A stretch of DNA of 32,515 nucleotides. Source: Methyloceanibacter sp. (lineage in GTDB: Bacteria > Pseudomonadota > Alphaproteobacteria > Rhizobiales > Methyloligellaceae). A program made the translations under genes and the position numbers. The stretch covers positions 1 to 32,515 of the forward strand of contig JAENXG010000002.1 in NCBI GenBank assembly GCA_016649675.1. Direction: 5' to 3'. Every line of letters begins with the position of its first letter. The first letter of the stretch is position 1. This document shows positions 18,180 through 27,381 of the stretch, one piece after another. The notes beneath the pieces were generated by a model, which had not been told where the DNA came from, did not search any database, and saw only the letters and a program-made list of their open reading frames with translations.

Positions 18180-19190
18180 TCAGGCCAGCGAGCGGTAGAG
18201 CGAGATCTCGTAGGGGCTGAACAGCTTCACCTTGATGCGCTCCTGCAGGGGCAGCTCGAGACGCTGGAACACGCCGCTCTCGTCAATGAGATCGGTCGCC
18301 ACCGGATCGATGAGGATGAGATAGAGCCGGCGCGGCCGCTTGCGGTAGGAGACGACGAGGTTATGCAACACCTCGGCGAACACCTCCCGCGCGAACGGGT
18401 TGAAGAAGTAGTGGACGGACTCGCCCTCGGGCGGCCCGAGCGCGCTCGCATCATCGAGCACGCATTCGACCGTGCGGCATTTCATGCGGCTGCGCGGGAA
18501 CTGGGCGATGTTCATTATGGCGTCGTCGTGCAGCTCCTCGGCGAACTCGATGCCGCCGATGGCGGCGAAGGGGTGCTCTGAGGCGAGCAGCAGCACGCGC
18601 CCCTTGCCCGCGCCGTAATCGACGAAGGTCAGCCGCGAGAGATCGTAATCGATTGAGGCGAGCGTCCAGGCGAACAGGGCGCAGGGCGTCGGCCGGTAGT
18701 CGTGCCCATATTGCCGATTTTCGCCGCGGATGGTCAGGCCCGCGAGCGCCACGTGGTCCTTGGTCGGCACGAAGAAGAGCGACTCGGTGTGGCGGTCGAG
18801 CACGCGCTCATGCAGGCGGATGAGATATTCGCGGTAGTCGTGCCGCAGCCGCTCGGGACGCGTGAGATCCTTGAGCATGGCGCCCGTGCGCTCGAGCTCG
18901 GGCAAGACATTGTCGCGGCCGATCTCGACGGCGCGCGCGATCCCGACCTTGCTCGCGGCGACCGCGGTCGCGGTTCGATTTTTCGTCTTGTCGGCAAGAC
19001 GCGCCACGCGCTCAGCGGCACGGTCGTTGGTCGCGGCGGCGGGGGCTGCCTTGCGGCCAACCATCTTCGACCACGCTTCGCGGCTTGCGGCGAGCGCGTT
19101 CGTTGCGAGGTCTTTGACGCGCCGGCGCGACGGTGCGATGGGCTGCGATCCCGCCTTATCCGACCTGTGGGGTACGACCGACATGGACAA
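18180..19190 (-). CDS. Class I SAM-dependent methyltransferase-like protein
   Basis: TFVDYGAGKGRVLLLASEHPFAAIGGIEFAEELHDDA motif I; basic N-terminal region. Confidence 0.75.
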   Translation of the reverse strand: MSMSVVPHRSDKAGSQPIAPSRRRVKDLATNALAASREAWSKMVGRKAAPAAATNDRAAERVARLADKTKNRTATAVAASKVGIARAVEIGRDNVLPELERTGAMLKDLTRPERLRHDYREYLIRLHERVLDRHTESLFFVPTKDHVALAGLTIRGENRQYGHDYRPTPCALFAWTLASIDYDLSRLTFVDYGAGKGRVLLLASEHPFAAIGGIEFAEELHDDAIMNIAQFPRSRMKCRTVECVLDDASALGPPEGESVHYFFNPFAREVFAEVLHNLVVSYRKRPRRLYLILIDPVATDLIDESGVFQRLELPLQERIKVKLFSPYEISLYRSLA

Positions 19191-19359
19191 TTATCCCCGC
19201 GCTTGCGCAAAGATTGGGCAGCTTGCCGCCCAAAGCAAGCGCTTTTTGCCAGCCGCTTCAAGGGCGCCAGGCTTGGTCCCCCCAAATATGCTATCCTTTT
19301 GATTCGCGTGGGGTGTTTCCGCGCGGCCAGCACTCACCCAAGCGGCGGGGGACGACTAG

Positions 19360-19923
19360 GTGCAGGCAGAGGAATTCCACGAATCTATACGGCCCGGCCT
19401 CATTGCCATGCTGCCGCGGCTGAAGCGCTTTGCCGACCTGATGGTGGGCGCGCGCAAGGAAGGTACCGCACTCCTTGGCCGGGCGCTTCAACGCATGCTC
19501 GCCGAGCAGCACCGCTACCAGCGGGGCACGGCGCTCGATCGCTGGGCCTTCGCCGAGCTCTATCGGCATTGGCTGAACGAGCTGCGCGGCCACGCCGATC
19601 CCATGGGCCAGGCGAAGACCGACGATGCGAGCTTCGAGCGTCTCTTCCGCAAAGAGGGGGGTGCGGAGGTCGACGCGCTGACAGCGAGCTTCCTCGGCAA
19701 TTTGCCGCCGCAGCAGCGCCTGACCCTGCTCCTCGTCTATGGCGAGAGATTCGACCACATCGATGCGGGGCGCGTGCTCGATGTTCCAGCCGACACGATC
19801 GGGGTACGTCTCGTCCGCATCAGCGCCACTCTCGCCGACCGGCTGAGCGCGCGCGGGCAAATGCTGCCGGGCGCCACGATCGAGACGCTCTACCCGGAAG
19901 GGCCTAGCAAGGGACTATCATGA
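19360..19923 (+). CDS. Divergent sigma-70/ECF-like factor
   Basis: LTASFLGNLPPQQRLTLLLVYGERFDHIDAGRVLDVPADTIGVRLVRI resembles sigma region 4; region 2 degenerate; GTG start. Confidence 0.6.
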   Translation: MQAEEFHESIRPGLIAMLPRLKRFADLMVGARKEGTALLGRALQRMLAEQHRYQRGTALDRWAFAELYRHWLNELRGHADPMGQAKTDDASFERLFRKEGGAEVDALTASFLGNLPPQQRLTLLLVYGERFDHIDAGRVLDVPADTIGVRLVRISATLADRLSARGQMLPGATIETLYPEGPSKGLS

Positions 19924-20834
19924 CCGAACTCAGCGACGAACTGCTCGTGGCCTATGTCGACGGACAGCTGGCACGCAAACAGACCCGCGCGGTGGAGAAG
20001 GTGCTTGCGCAAGACGACGTCATCGCGCGGCGTGTCGATGCGCTGAAGGACGCCCACGGCCGGCTCGAGGCAGCCTTCGAGGCCATCCTCGCCGGCGAAG
20101 AGATCGACGTCTCGGCGAAGTCTGGTCCGCAACGCCCCGGAGTGTTCATCGAGTGGGCGACCGCGGCGAAGGTTGCGCTTGCCGGCGCGGGCCTCGCCGC
20201 CGCGCTCGTTCTGGCGATCGCCGGCTATGGCTGGCCGCTCGTCATGCCCGAGCTCGCCCGCCATCCTTCCGGCGCGACCGATCCGGACACTGTGGGCAGC
20301 CTCCCACCCTCATGGCAGGAGGAGGCCGCACGCGCGCAAGCACTTCTCGGCCGCGCAAGCTTGGAGGTTGGCCTTGAGAGCCAGGGCAATCACGACCTCA
20401 TCGCCTTCCAGCTCGGCCAGGCGATCGGGCCTGGCCTCAAGCTTCCCGATCTTCAGCCCCAAGGGTTCCGCTTCGTGCGGGCCCAGCTTTTGCGCGCAGG
20501 CGAGGAGCCTCTGGCGCAACTCTTATATCTCGGCACGAGCGGCGCGCCCCTTGCGCTCTACGCAAAGAAAGGTGGGGAAGGGAGCGGCGCCGTCTTCAAG
20601 CAATATGGCACGATCGGAAGCGTGGCGTGGTCGGAAGACGGTATCGCCTATCTCCTTGCCGGAGAGGGCGACCAAGCAAGCTTGATGCAGCTTGCTGCGC
20701 GCATCGCACAGGAACCGCAGGCGCCCGCCGCATCCGAAGCGGCATCGCACCCGGCACCTCGGCTCTCGGACCCGCAGAGCCCGTCTTACTCTCCGCTGCC
20801 AAAGCCTCTGACCGAACCCACGCCGGCACCTTAG
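19920..20834 (+). CDS. Putative membrane-anchored anti-sigma factor
   Basis: ELSDELLVAYVDGQL N-terminus, single TM (AKVALAGAGLAAALVLAIAGYGW), 4-bp ATGA overlap with the sigma-like gene. Confidence 0.65.
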   Translation: MTELSDELLVAYVDGQLARKQTRAVEKVLAQDDVIARRVDALKDAHGRLEAAFEAILAGEEIDVSAKSGPQRPGVFIEWATAAKVALAGAGLAAALVLAIAGYGWPLVMPELARHPSGATDPDTVGSLPPSWQEEAARAQALLGRASLEVGLESQGNHDLIAFQLGQAIGPGLKLPDLQPQGFRFVRAQLLRAGEEPLAQLLYLGTSGAPLALYAKKGGEGSGAVFKQYGTIGSVAWSEDGIAYLLAGEGDQASLMQLAARIAQEPQAPAASEAASHPAPRLSDPQSPSYSPLPKPLTEPTPAP

Positions 20835-20850
20835 CCGCGAACGGCGGCGC

Positions 20851-21294
20851 TCACCGCGCCATGCGCGCCGAGGGCGTGTAGTCCCCGGCGAGAAAGCGGT
20901 TGAGGTCGAGCCTGATCGCTGCGGTGCGCTCTTTGTTGCAGTAGTTGAGGTCGTCCTTGATGGTGTCGAACACCGACTGGCGGGTGTAGTCGTAGGCGCG
21001 CGCGATCTTCGGTATCTGCTCGGGCGGTATGCCTGAGCGCGCTTCGGCCGCGAGGAAGTCGGATCGGAGCTGATCGGGATTGAAGACGAAGCCGCAATGG
21101 GTCGCCCGCGCCGAGGTCCACCCCACCTGCATCGGCCTCGCCAGAGGATCCTCGGGCGCCACGGTGCGGGCCTCGATCTCCGTGGACGCGCCTTCTTTAT
21201 TCCTGAGCTTGCCCACGCTGCTGCATGCCGACAGAGCAACGAGGAGCGCCGCGGCAAATGCCGCATAGACCGCGATCTTTGAGGTCCCTCCCAT
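20851..21294 (-). CDS. Hypothetical lipoprotein
   Basis: Signal peptide with lipobox LSAC; 147 aa. Confidence 0.7.
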   Translation of the reverse strand: MGGTSKIAVYAAFAAALLVALSACSSVGKLRNKEGASTEIEARTVAPEDPLARPMQVGWTSARATHCGFVFNPDQLRSDFLAAEARSGIPPEQIPKIARAYDYTRQSVFDTIKDDLNYCNKERTAAIRLDLNRFLAGDYTPSARMAR

Positions 21295-22076
21295 GGCGGG
21301 GCGATCTTATCGGTCGCGCGCCGGGAGCTAAAGGGGCGATAACGGGCTGAAACGGGCGCTAAAAACAGGAAAGGCGGAGCTTTGCGGCCCCGCCTCCCTG
21401 TACGATGTCGGCCTCACGCCCGTTCGGGACGATCAGTCGGCGCTCGCCGAGACCTTTCGGTCTCTGGACCACGCGCTCGGCTCCATGGTTGCCCATGCAG
21501 CGGCGGCGTGACCCGACCTCGGTCCTTATTTAGCGTCGCGTTGCTACGACGTGGTTCCCGCCCTGGCCGGGCTGGAGCCTGATCAGCGGTGGCATGCGCG
21601 GCGCAAAGTACCCTGTCGGTTCCGCCTCACGGTATTGCGGCGGTGCCGCCAGACCGCGGCACTTTGCACTTGCTCATTCCTCCGCCTTTAGCCGCCCATG
21701 GCAATGGACGACATTGGGCTTGCCTTGCCCCGTGAGCTTCACGTCTGCTTCCGATGCCGCCGGATTTCTCCACCGGCACTTTCCACAACCGCTCCAGTCA
21801 CAAACCAAGCATACATGAGCAAGCGCGAGGCGCATGGGGGAAGGAGAGGCTTATCCCCGCTATCCACCGCTCTGGTGGCGACGTGAGGAACTGGAGCGGG
21901 GGATGCCATCGCCTGGGTCCGTTGCCGCAGGCTCAATCCCGTCCTTGGCGCAAAGGGCCCGAGGGGAACGCGCTTGCTGGATGAAGCGCTTCCCATGGCC
22001 TCGAAGATGGTTAAACTAACGCCTTCGCGCGAGTGGGTTTCTGCGCGTTCCTGGCGGCGTTTTCCCGGGTAGATCC

Positions 22077-22913
22077 ATGCGTGCTGTGGGCAACCACCGT
22101 GGCGCCCGCACGATCAGTCTAGCGTTGGTTGCGGGTTTGGTCGCGTTCGAGGCTGTTCTCGTGCTTTTCGCGGGAGCGGTCGGGATTCCCGGTCTCTATC
22201 TCGTCCGCTTCGCGGATGGCAGAGATGGCGCGCCGCAAGCGCAAATCGCCAAAGCGAACGATGACGGCGGCGAGAGCGTGGTCGCCAAGCTTCCCGAAGT
22301 TGAGAGCATGCCGAAACCGGCCCCTTCGGCGGCGAAGGCGGAGGACGCACCCGTTCCGGCCGGGGAGCCTCGGCTCGACGGTCTGGCAGACGAGCCGTCC
22401 TGGGATCGGGAGCACGCCGAACCCTCCGAGCATAAGTCCTTCGCCGCAGATTCTGCGGGGAGGGAAGTGCTCCCTTGGGCCGCGACCGAACCTGTGCCGC
22501 TCGAGGGGCCGGTCGACGCGACGGCCTCACTGGCCAAGCCAGCCGAACCGGCAGCGCCTGAAGCGCCGCACCCTGCGCTACCGCCTGCGCAGCTTCCGGC
22601 GAGCGCCGATGTCGAGGGTTGGGTGAAGGCGAAGGCCACCGAGATCAAGGGCGAGGATCGCGGCCGGCCGCTGTTCCATTTCGAGCTCTGGCTCGAGCCT
22701 CCCGAGGAGATGAAGCAACTTCTCGCCGCCGTCACCTACGATTTCAACACGCCCGCGGTGATGCCCCAGTCGCAAATCTCGAGCGAGCAGAAGACGGGGT
22801 TCCGCATCAGCGCCGGCGGGTTGACCTGCGCCGACAAGATCACGGTCACGCTCAAATTCAAGGACGGCCGCTCGCAGCAGGTCGCGGTCGACGGTTGCCG
22901 GCTCTTAGGCTGA
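22077..22913 (+). CDS. Membrane-anchored protein with Pro/Ala/Glu-rich linker and C-terminal beta-rich domain, possibly pYEATS-like
   Basis: N-terminal TM; C-terminus FHFELWLEPPEEMKQLLAAVTYDFNTPAVMP...GFRISAGGLTCADKITVTLKFKDGRSQQVAVDGC. Confidence 0.6.
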   Translation: MRAVGNHRGARTISLALVAGLVAFEAVLVLFAGAVGIPGLYLVRFADGRDGAPQAQIAKANDDGGESVVAKLPEVESMPKPAPSAAKAEDAPVPAGEPRLDGLADEPSWDREHAEPSEHKSFAADSAGREVLPWAATEPVPLEGPVDATASLAKPAEPAAPEAPHPALPPAQLPASADVEGWVKAKATEIKGEDRGRPLFHFELWLEPPEEMKQLLAAVTYDFNTPAVMPQSQISSEQKTGFRISAGGLTCADKITVTLKFKDGRSQQVAVDGCRLLG

Positions 22914-22938
22914 GCGTTCTCTTAAGCTAACACGCCGC

Positions 22939-23925
22939 TCAGCGCACGCCCGCGACCTCGGCGACAAGCTCGCGGAAGCGTGGCCTCTGAACCTCGATAT
23001 AGGGAAGCGGCCGGCACACATCGATGGCCGCGATGCCGATCCGTGTGGTCAGCGCCCCGTTGAACAAGCCTTCGCCGAGGCGCGCGGAGAGCTTGGCCGT
23101 CAACCCGTGGCCGATCATCTGCTGGATGACGTCGTCCCCGAGCGCAATGCCGCCGGTCAGGACGATATGGGTCACCACCATGCGCGCGAGCTTGAGCAGC
23201 GACAGCGTGCCGGGCCGTGCTCCATAAAGCGTGGCGAGCCGGCGCAGCATGCGCAAATTCTCGGTGCCCACGAACAGCATGTCGATCAGCGCGCCCGGGC
23301 TCACCGCCGTCACCACCGACACGCGCTTGGCCGACGCCGCCACGATGCCGCGCGCGAAGGGATCGAGCGGGGCGACCAGCGTGCGCTCGGTAAGCCGCAA
23401 CAGCTCGGCGGCATCCATGATGTCGTGCTCATGCTCGGCAAGCCGCGCCAATCCCCAGGCGAGGTCCTTGCGTCCGCCATAGAGGCGCTTCAGCCGCGCG
23501 GCGACATCGACGGCAAGCGGCTTGTCGTTCTGGCGTGCGGCGCTGTCCGCCTCGTGCCTGATCTTGCCGAGACGCCCGAGGCGCGCGAGCCCCGCCGCCT
23601 CGCGGAGAATGATCATCAGAAGCGCGAAAAGAACGAGACCTAACAGACCGACGGCTGCCCAGCCGATCCAGTCGTCCCGTGCGATCAGCGACAGCGCCCA
23701 GTCGTAGAGCCAGAGCGAGGCGGCGAGGCTTATGAGTCCGCCAAGGGCGCCCATGAGGATGGTTCCCCAGCGCAGCCCGCGGCCGAGGTCAGGCATGGTG
23801 CGCACCCACGGCACGGGCAGTTCAGCGGACTCCGTGGCAAGCGGTACCGGCAAAACCGGCGGCTCGAACAGCTCGACGTCTTCCACCCTGAAGGCGGTGG
23901 GCTTGCGGTGCTTCGTCTTGCTCAT
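22939..23925 (-). CDS. YcjF/TIGR01620 family membrane protein (DUF697)
   Basis: RGLRWGTILMGALGGLISLAASLWLYDW; 4-bp overlap with ycjX-like gene. Confidence 0.85.
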   Translation of the reverse strand: MSKTKHRKPTAFRVEDVELFEPPVLPVPLATESAELPVPWVRTMPDLGRGLRWGTILMGALGGLISLAASLWLYDWALSLIARDDWIGWAAVGLLGLVLFALLMIILREAAGLARLGRLGKIRHEADSAARQNDKPLAVDVAARLKRLYGGRKDLAWGLARLAEHEHDIMDAAELLRLTERTLVAPLDPFARGIVAASAKRVSVVTAVSPGALIDMLFVGTENLRMLRRLATLYGARPGTLSLLKLARMVVTHIVLTGGIALGDDVIQQMIGHGLTAKLSARLGEGLFNGALTTRIGIAAIDVCRPLPYIEVQRPRFRELVAEVAGVR

Positions 23926-25379
23926 GCGAGGCGATCTCCGATCAGCGCCTCGATGGCGCGGTCGAGCCGGATATTTGGGAAGGGCGCGAAGCCACCGGAA
24001 GGTAGCAGGACAGGATTAGGCGGACGGAAGCGCACGAAGCGCATCTCGCCCTCCTCGGTGTGCCAGCCTTTCAGCGCCGCCTCCGGATCGGCAGGAAGGT
24101 CGCCGGGGAAGATGGCGAACTCCTCATTGCCGTCGAAAGTGCGTCTGCCGATGGTCTCGCCGGGAAGCGGATAGCCGACGATGCAAGGAAGCTTCTCGCC
24201 GTTCCGCCTGGCCTCGCCTTCGCGGGTCGCGCGCACGGCGGCAAGCGCCAGCACCTTCATTTCGGCGCCGGCATAACGCGCCCGCGCCATGGCCCTGCCG
24301 GTGAGCTTGGCAAGAATCGCCTCGAGCCGGTCATGGCTTTGATGATGGAGATGATCGGCCTTGGTGGCGGCGAGCACGATGCGGTCGATGCGCGGGCTGA
24401 ACAGGCTCGACCACAGGCTGTTGGCGCCGGTCCTGAAACATTCGAGGATCTCAGTCATGGCGCGTTCGAGGTCGCTCACTGCCGCCTGTCCGCCATTCAG
24501 CGCCGTGAGCACGTCGATGAGCACGATCTGGCGGTCGAGCCTGGCGAAATGATCGCGGAAGAAGGGCCGCGCCACATGGGTCTTATAGGCTTCGTAGCGC
24601 CGCTCCATCATCGTCCACAGTGAGCCGCGCGGGAAACTCGTTTCTTCCTTCGCATCGAGGGGCGCAAAGGTCAGCGCCGGCGAGCCGGCAAGATCGCCCG
24701 GCATGAGGAAGCGGCCGGGTGGAAGTGTCGAGAGAGCGTAAGGGTCGGCGCGGGTCTCGCGCAGATAAGCCTTGAACTGATTGGAGAGCGTTTCCGAAAG
24801 TGCTTCGTCGGCAGGGTCCGCGGGATGGACCAGGCTAAGCGATGCATGCCACGCCTTGGCGGCTTTCTTGCGGCCCGGCGTCCGGCTCTGCTCGATCGCG
24901 CTGCGTGACCACTCGGCGTAGTCGAGGCGGAGCAGCGGCAGATCGAGGAGCCACTCGCCGGGGTAGTCGACGATATCGATATGCAGCCGCTCGCGGCCGA
25001 GCTGCCGCTTCCAGAATCTCGCCGTGGCATATTCGACCGTGAGCCGGAGCTGACTGATGCGCCGCGTGCTGTCGGGCCAGCTCGGCGGAGCGGCGGTGAG
25101 GTCGGCGAGATGCTTCTCATATTCGAAGCGGGGCACGGCGTCGTCGGGCTGCGGCTCCAGATAGACGCGCAAGATGCGGCCTTGCGCGGCGGCATTGAAG
25201 AAGGGAAGTCGCCCATCGGCGATGAGATTGTGCACCAGAGCGGTGATGAATACCGTCTTGCCTGAGCGGGCGAGCCCGGTCACGCCGAGCCTCACGGTGG
25301 GGGTCACGAGATCGGAGGCGAAGTCGCCGATATTGCGGAAGGCGTCGCCGATGCCTTGGGTATAGGTGAAGATCGGCAC
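23922..25379 (-). CDS. YcjX family P-loop protein (DUF463)
   Basis: VRLGVTGLARSGKTVFITALVHNLI Walker A; YcjX-type length and pairing with YcjF. Confidence 0.9.
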   Translation of the reverse strand: MPIFTYTQGIGDAFRNIGDFASDLVTPTVRLGVTGLARSGKTVFITALVHNLIADGRLPFFNAAAQGRILRVYLEPQPDDAVPRFEYEKHLADLTAAPPSWPDSTRRISQLRLTVEYATARFWKRQLGRERLHIDIVDYPGEWLLDLPLLRLDYAEWSRSAIEQSRTPGRKKAAKAWHASLSLVHPADPADEALSETLSNQFKAYLRETRADPYALSTLPPGRFLMPGDLAGSPALTFAPLDAKEETSFPRGSLWTMMERRYEAYKTHVARPFFRDHFARLDRQIVLIDVLTALNGGQAAVSDLERAMTEILECFRTGANSLWSSLFSPRIDRIVLAATKADHLHHQSHDRLEAILAKLTGRAMARARYAGAEMKVLALAAVRATREGEARRNGEKLPCIVGYPLPGETIGRRTFDGNEEFAIFPGDLPADPEAALKGWHTEEGEMRFVRFRPPNPVLLPSGGFAPFPNIRLDRAIEALIGDRLA

Positions 25380-25709
25380 GCCTCGACACGTCCTTTGCGC
25401 TCTGGCCCCCGCGCCAAGCGCCTCTTAGCGCGGCTGAGCCGGCGGCGAAAGAGTTGAGCATTGGGTGCCCCACGCGCCCGAGCAGGCGATCGCTGCCCAA
25501 AAACTGGGCTCGGCCAGTCGCCGTCGCGTGCCGCAAATATGACGGATTTGCAATCATCCCAGTCCTGATGCTTCGCGCCTTTGTCAAGCGCGTCTGCTGT
25601 CTTGACTTGTCGACTCGCTTCCGTAAATACGTGGCTGCCCGGTGGAGATCGCTAACCACGCGTGAGCCGGTCAAGGGGAGCAGGGTCTTTAAGACCAAAG
25701 AGGAAACGG

Positions 25710-26150
25710 ATGCGTCTGGAAACGACCATGCGGGCCAAACAAAGAATCCCCGACGACTATCGGCCATCGGAGGACGAACCTTTCATGAGCGAGCGCCAGC
25801 GGGCCTATTTCCGCCGGAAGCTGCTCAGTTGGCGGGACGAGATTCTCCGCTCGACCAAAGAGACGCTGCAGCACCTGCACGACGATTCGGCGCAACATGC
25901 CGATATCGCCGACCGGGCGACCTCCGAGACCGAGCGCGCGCTCGAGCTTAGGGCCCGCGACCGCCAACGCAAGCTGATCGCCAAAATCGATGCCGCTCTG
26001 GTGCGTCTCGACGACGGCACTTATGGCTATTGCGAGGAGACCGGCGAGCCGATTGGCCTGAAGCGGCTCGATGCGCGCCCGATCGCCACGCTCAGCGTCG
26101 AGGCGCAAGAGCGCCACGAGCAGCGCGAGCGCGTCTACCGCGACGAGTAG
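25710..26150 (+). CDS. dksA: DksA family RNA polymerase-binding factor with degenerate zinc finger
   Basis: FRRKLLSWRDEILRSTKETLQHL, DRATSETERALELRARDRQRKLI, DDGTYGYCEETGEPIGLKRLDARPIAT. Confidence 0.9.
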   Translation: MRLETTMRAKQRIPDDYRPSEDEPFMSERQRAYFRRKLLSWRDEILRSTKETLQHLHDDSAQHADIADRATSETERALELRARDRQRKLIAKIDAALVRLDDGTYGYCEETGEPIGLKRLDARPIATLSVEAQERHEQRERVYRDE

Positions 26151-26171
26151 GTCAGGCATTAGAGCAGTCCT

Positions 26172-26260
26172 CGTCATGGCCGGGCTTGTCCCGGCCGTCT
26201 ACGTCTTCGATCCTGCGCTGGAAATTCGTGGATGCCCGGGACTGCGCCCGGGCATGACGC
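26172..26260. repeat. Double-palindrome intergenic repeat, copy 3
   Basis: CGTCATGGCCGGGCTTGTCCCGGCCGTCTACGTC...CGTGGATGCCCGGGACTGCGCCCGGGCATGACG. Confidence 0.88.
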
Positions 26261-26282
26261 TTCGATTTAGGTGGATTTCTTC

Positions 26283-27071
26283 CTAGTCCTTGGACTCCCG
26301 CGGCTCGATCGGGAAATCGAAGATCGTCTCGGGGTAGGGCTCGGGCTGTAACGTAAAGTGCCACCATTCCTTCGGGTAGTTCTTGAAGCCGTGCGCCTGC
26401 ATGGCCTCGACCAGCGCGGCCCGGTTCTCCCGCTCCTCCTTGCTCAGCCCCAATGCCGCCGTGTTCGCCTTCACGTCGAAGCAGTCGAAGCTCGTGCCCA
26501 TGGGGAGGCTGCCGTCAGGCGCTTCCGACTTTTGCGGCGCCGTGCAGGTCCGGGGCTTGCCGTCGTCAGGTGCCGACTGGGTTTTGGCGCCGGCGTCGAG
26601 CGGGACGAGCGTAAGGTCCATAGTGGCGCCGCGGGAATGGCCTGAGCGGGTGGCGATGTAATCGGGAAACAGCGCGCCCTTTGCGAGATTGGGGTAGTAG
26701 ACGGTCTTCGCCTGAGGGTCGTCGGGCTTTTTCGCCCAATCCACGAACGCTGCCACGGCACGCGCGGGCCGGTAGCAATCATAGACCTTAAGCGTGAGTC
26801 CCTTGGCGCGGACGTCCGCCTGCACGCTCTTCAAGGCCTCGGCGGCTTGCCGCACCAGCACACATTCCGGCGCCTCGTAGCCAGGCACCTTCGCGCCCGT
26901 GAAGTTGTTGGCGCCCGCATAGCGCATGTCCTGCACAACCGTGGAATCGATGTCGCGCAAATAGACGAAGTCCTTCGGCATCTCGGAGGCGTCGGCGGGG
27001 GTGGCCGCAAGGTAGAGAGAGCCGGCAAGGATGAATGGCGCGAGGCTGATACAACGAGGCAAGCGCTTCAT
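26283..27071 (-). CDS. M15 family D-Ala-D-Ala dipeptidase, VanX-like, secreted
   Basis: SGHSRGATMDLTLV and KEWWHFTL zinc/catalytic motifs; signal peptide from the internal Met at 27071. Confidence 0.85.
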   Translation of the reverse strand: MKRLPRCISLAPFILAGSLYLAATPADASEMPKDFVYLRDIDSTVVQDMRYAGANNFTGAKVPGYEAPECVLVRQAAEALKSVQADVRAKGLTLKVYDCYRPARAVAAFVDWAKKPDDPQAKTVYYPNLAKGALFPDYIATRSGHSRGATMDLTLVPLDAGAKTQSAPDDGKPRTCTAPQKSEAPDGSLPMGTSFDCFDVKANTAALGLSKEERENRAALVEAMQAHGFKNYPKEWWHFTLQPEPYPETIFDFPIEPRESKD

Positions 27072-27111
27072 GTGAGCTCCAGCGGGTGGTCGCCCGGCTC
27101 CCCAGCGTCCG

Positions 27112-27200
27112 ATAAAAAAACTCCCCGCTGGAGGGCGGGGAGTGGAGAGTTTTGGGGGACTGACATGACTGGCCGAAGCCAGTCGGTGTCGGACCATTAG
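27112..27200 (-). ncRNA. Candidate intergenic sRNA 3' core (5' end unknown)
   Basis: Minus strand: GACTGGC-TTCG-GCCAGTC hairpin (27167-27184), GTCCCCCAAA linker (27151-27160), terminator 27113-27143; lies in a 310-bp intergenic gap. Confidence 0.45.
27113..27143 (-). terminator. Minus-strand rho-independent terminator with CCUCCA loop
   Basis: Perfect 9-bp stem ACTCCCCGC/GCGGGGAGT, minus-strand loop CCTCCA, then seven Ts. Confidence 0.85.
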
Positions 27201-27381
27201 CAGGGAACTGCCGGCGCGCTTATGGCATGAGGGGTAAGATTACCGGCGTCACCTCACACCCGCCCCAACAACACAGGGCAACCACAAGCTCGGAGGAATT
27301 GTTTACCCCAACTTGCTGCCGGCCACAAGCAAAACTGATGTGGCATTTTGGCTACAGTCAAGCCAAAAACGCCGCCAAATT

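Noticed and set aside
21834-22019. 61-aa ORF MGEGEAYPRYPPLWWRREELERG...
   Set aside because: The N-terminus looks protein-like, but third-position GC bias is weak and there is no clear RBS; left as part of the unexplained gap
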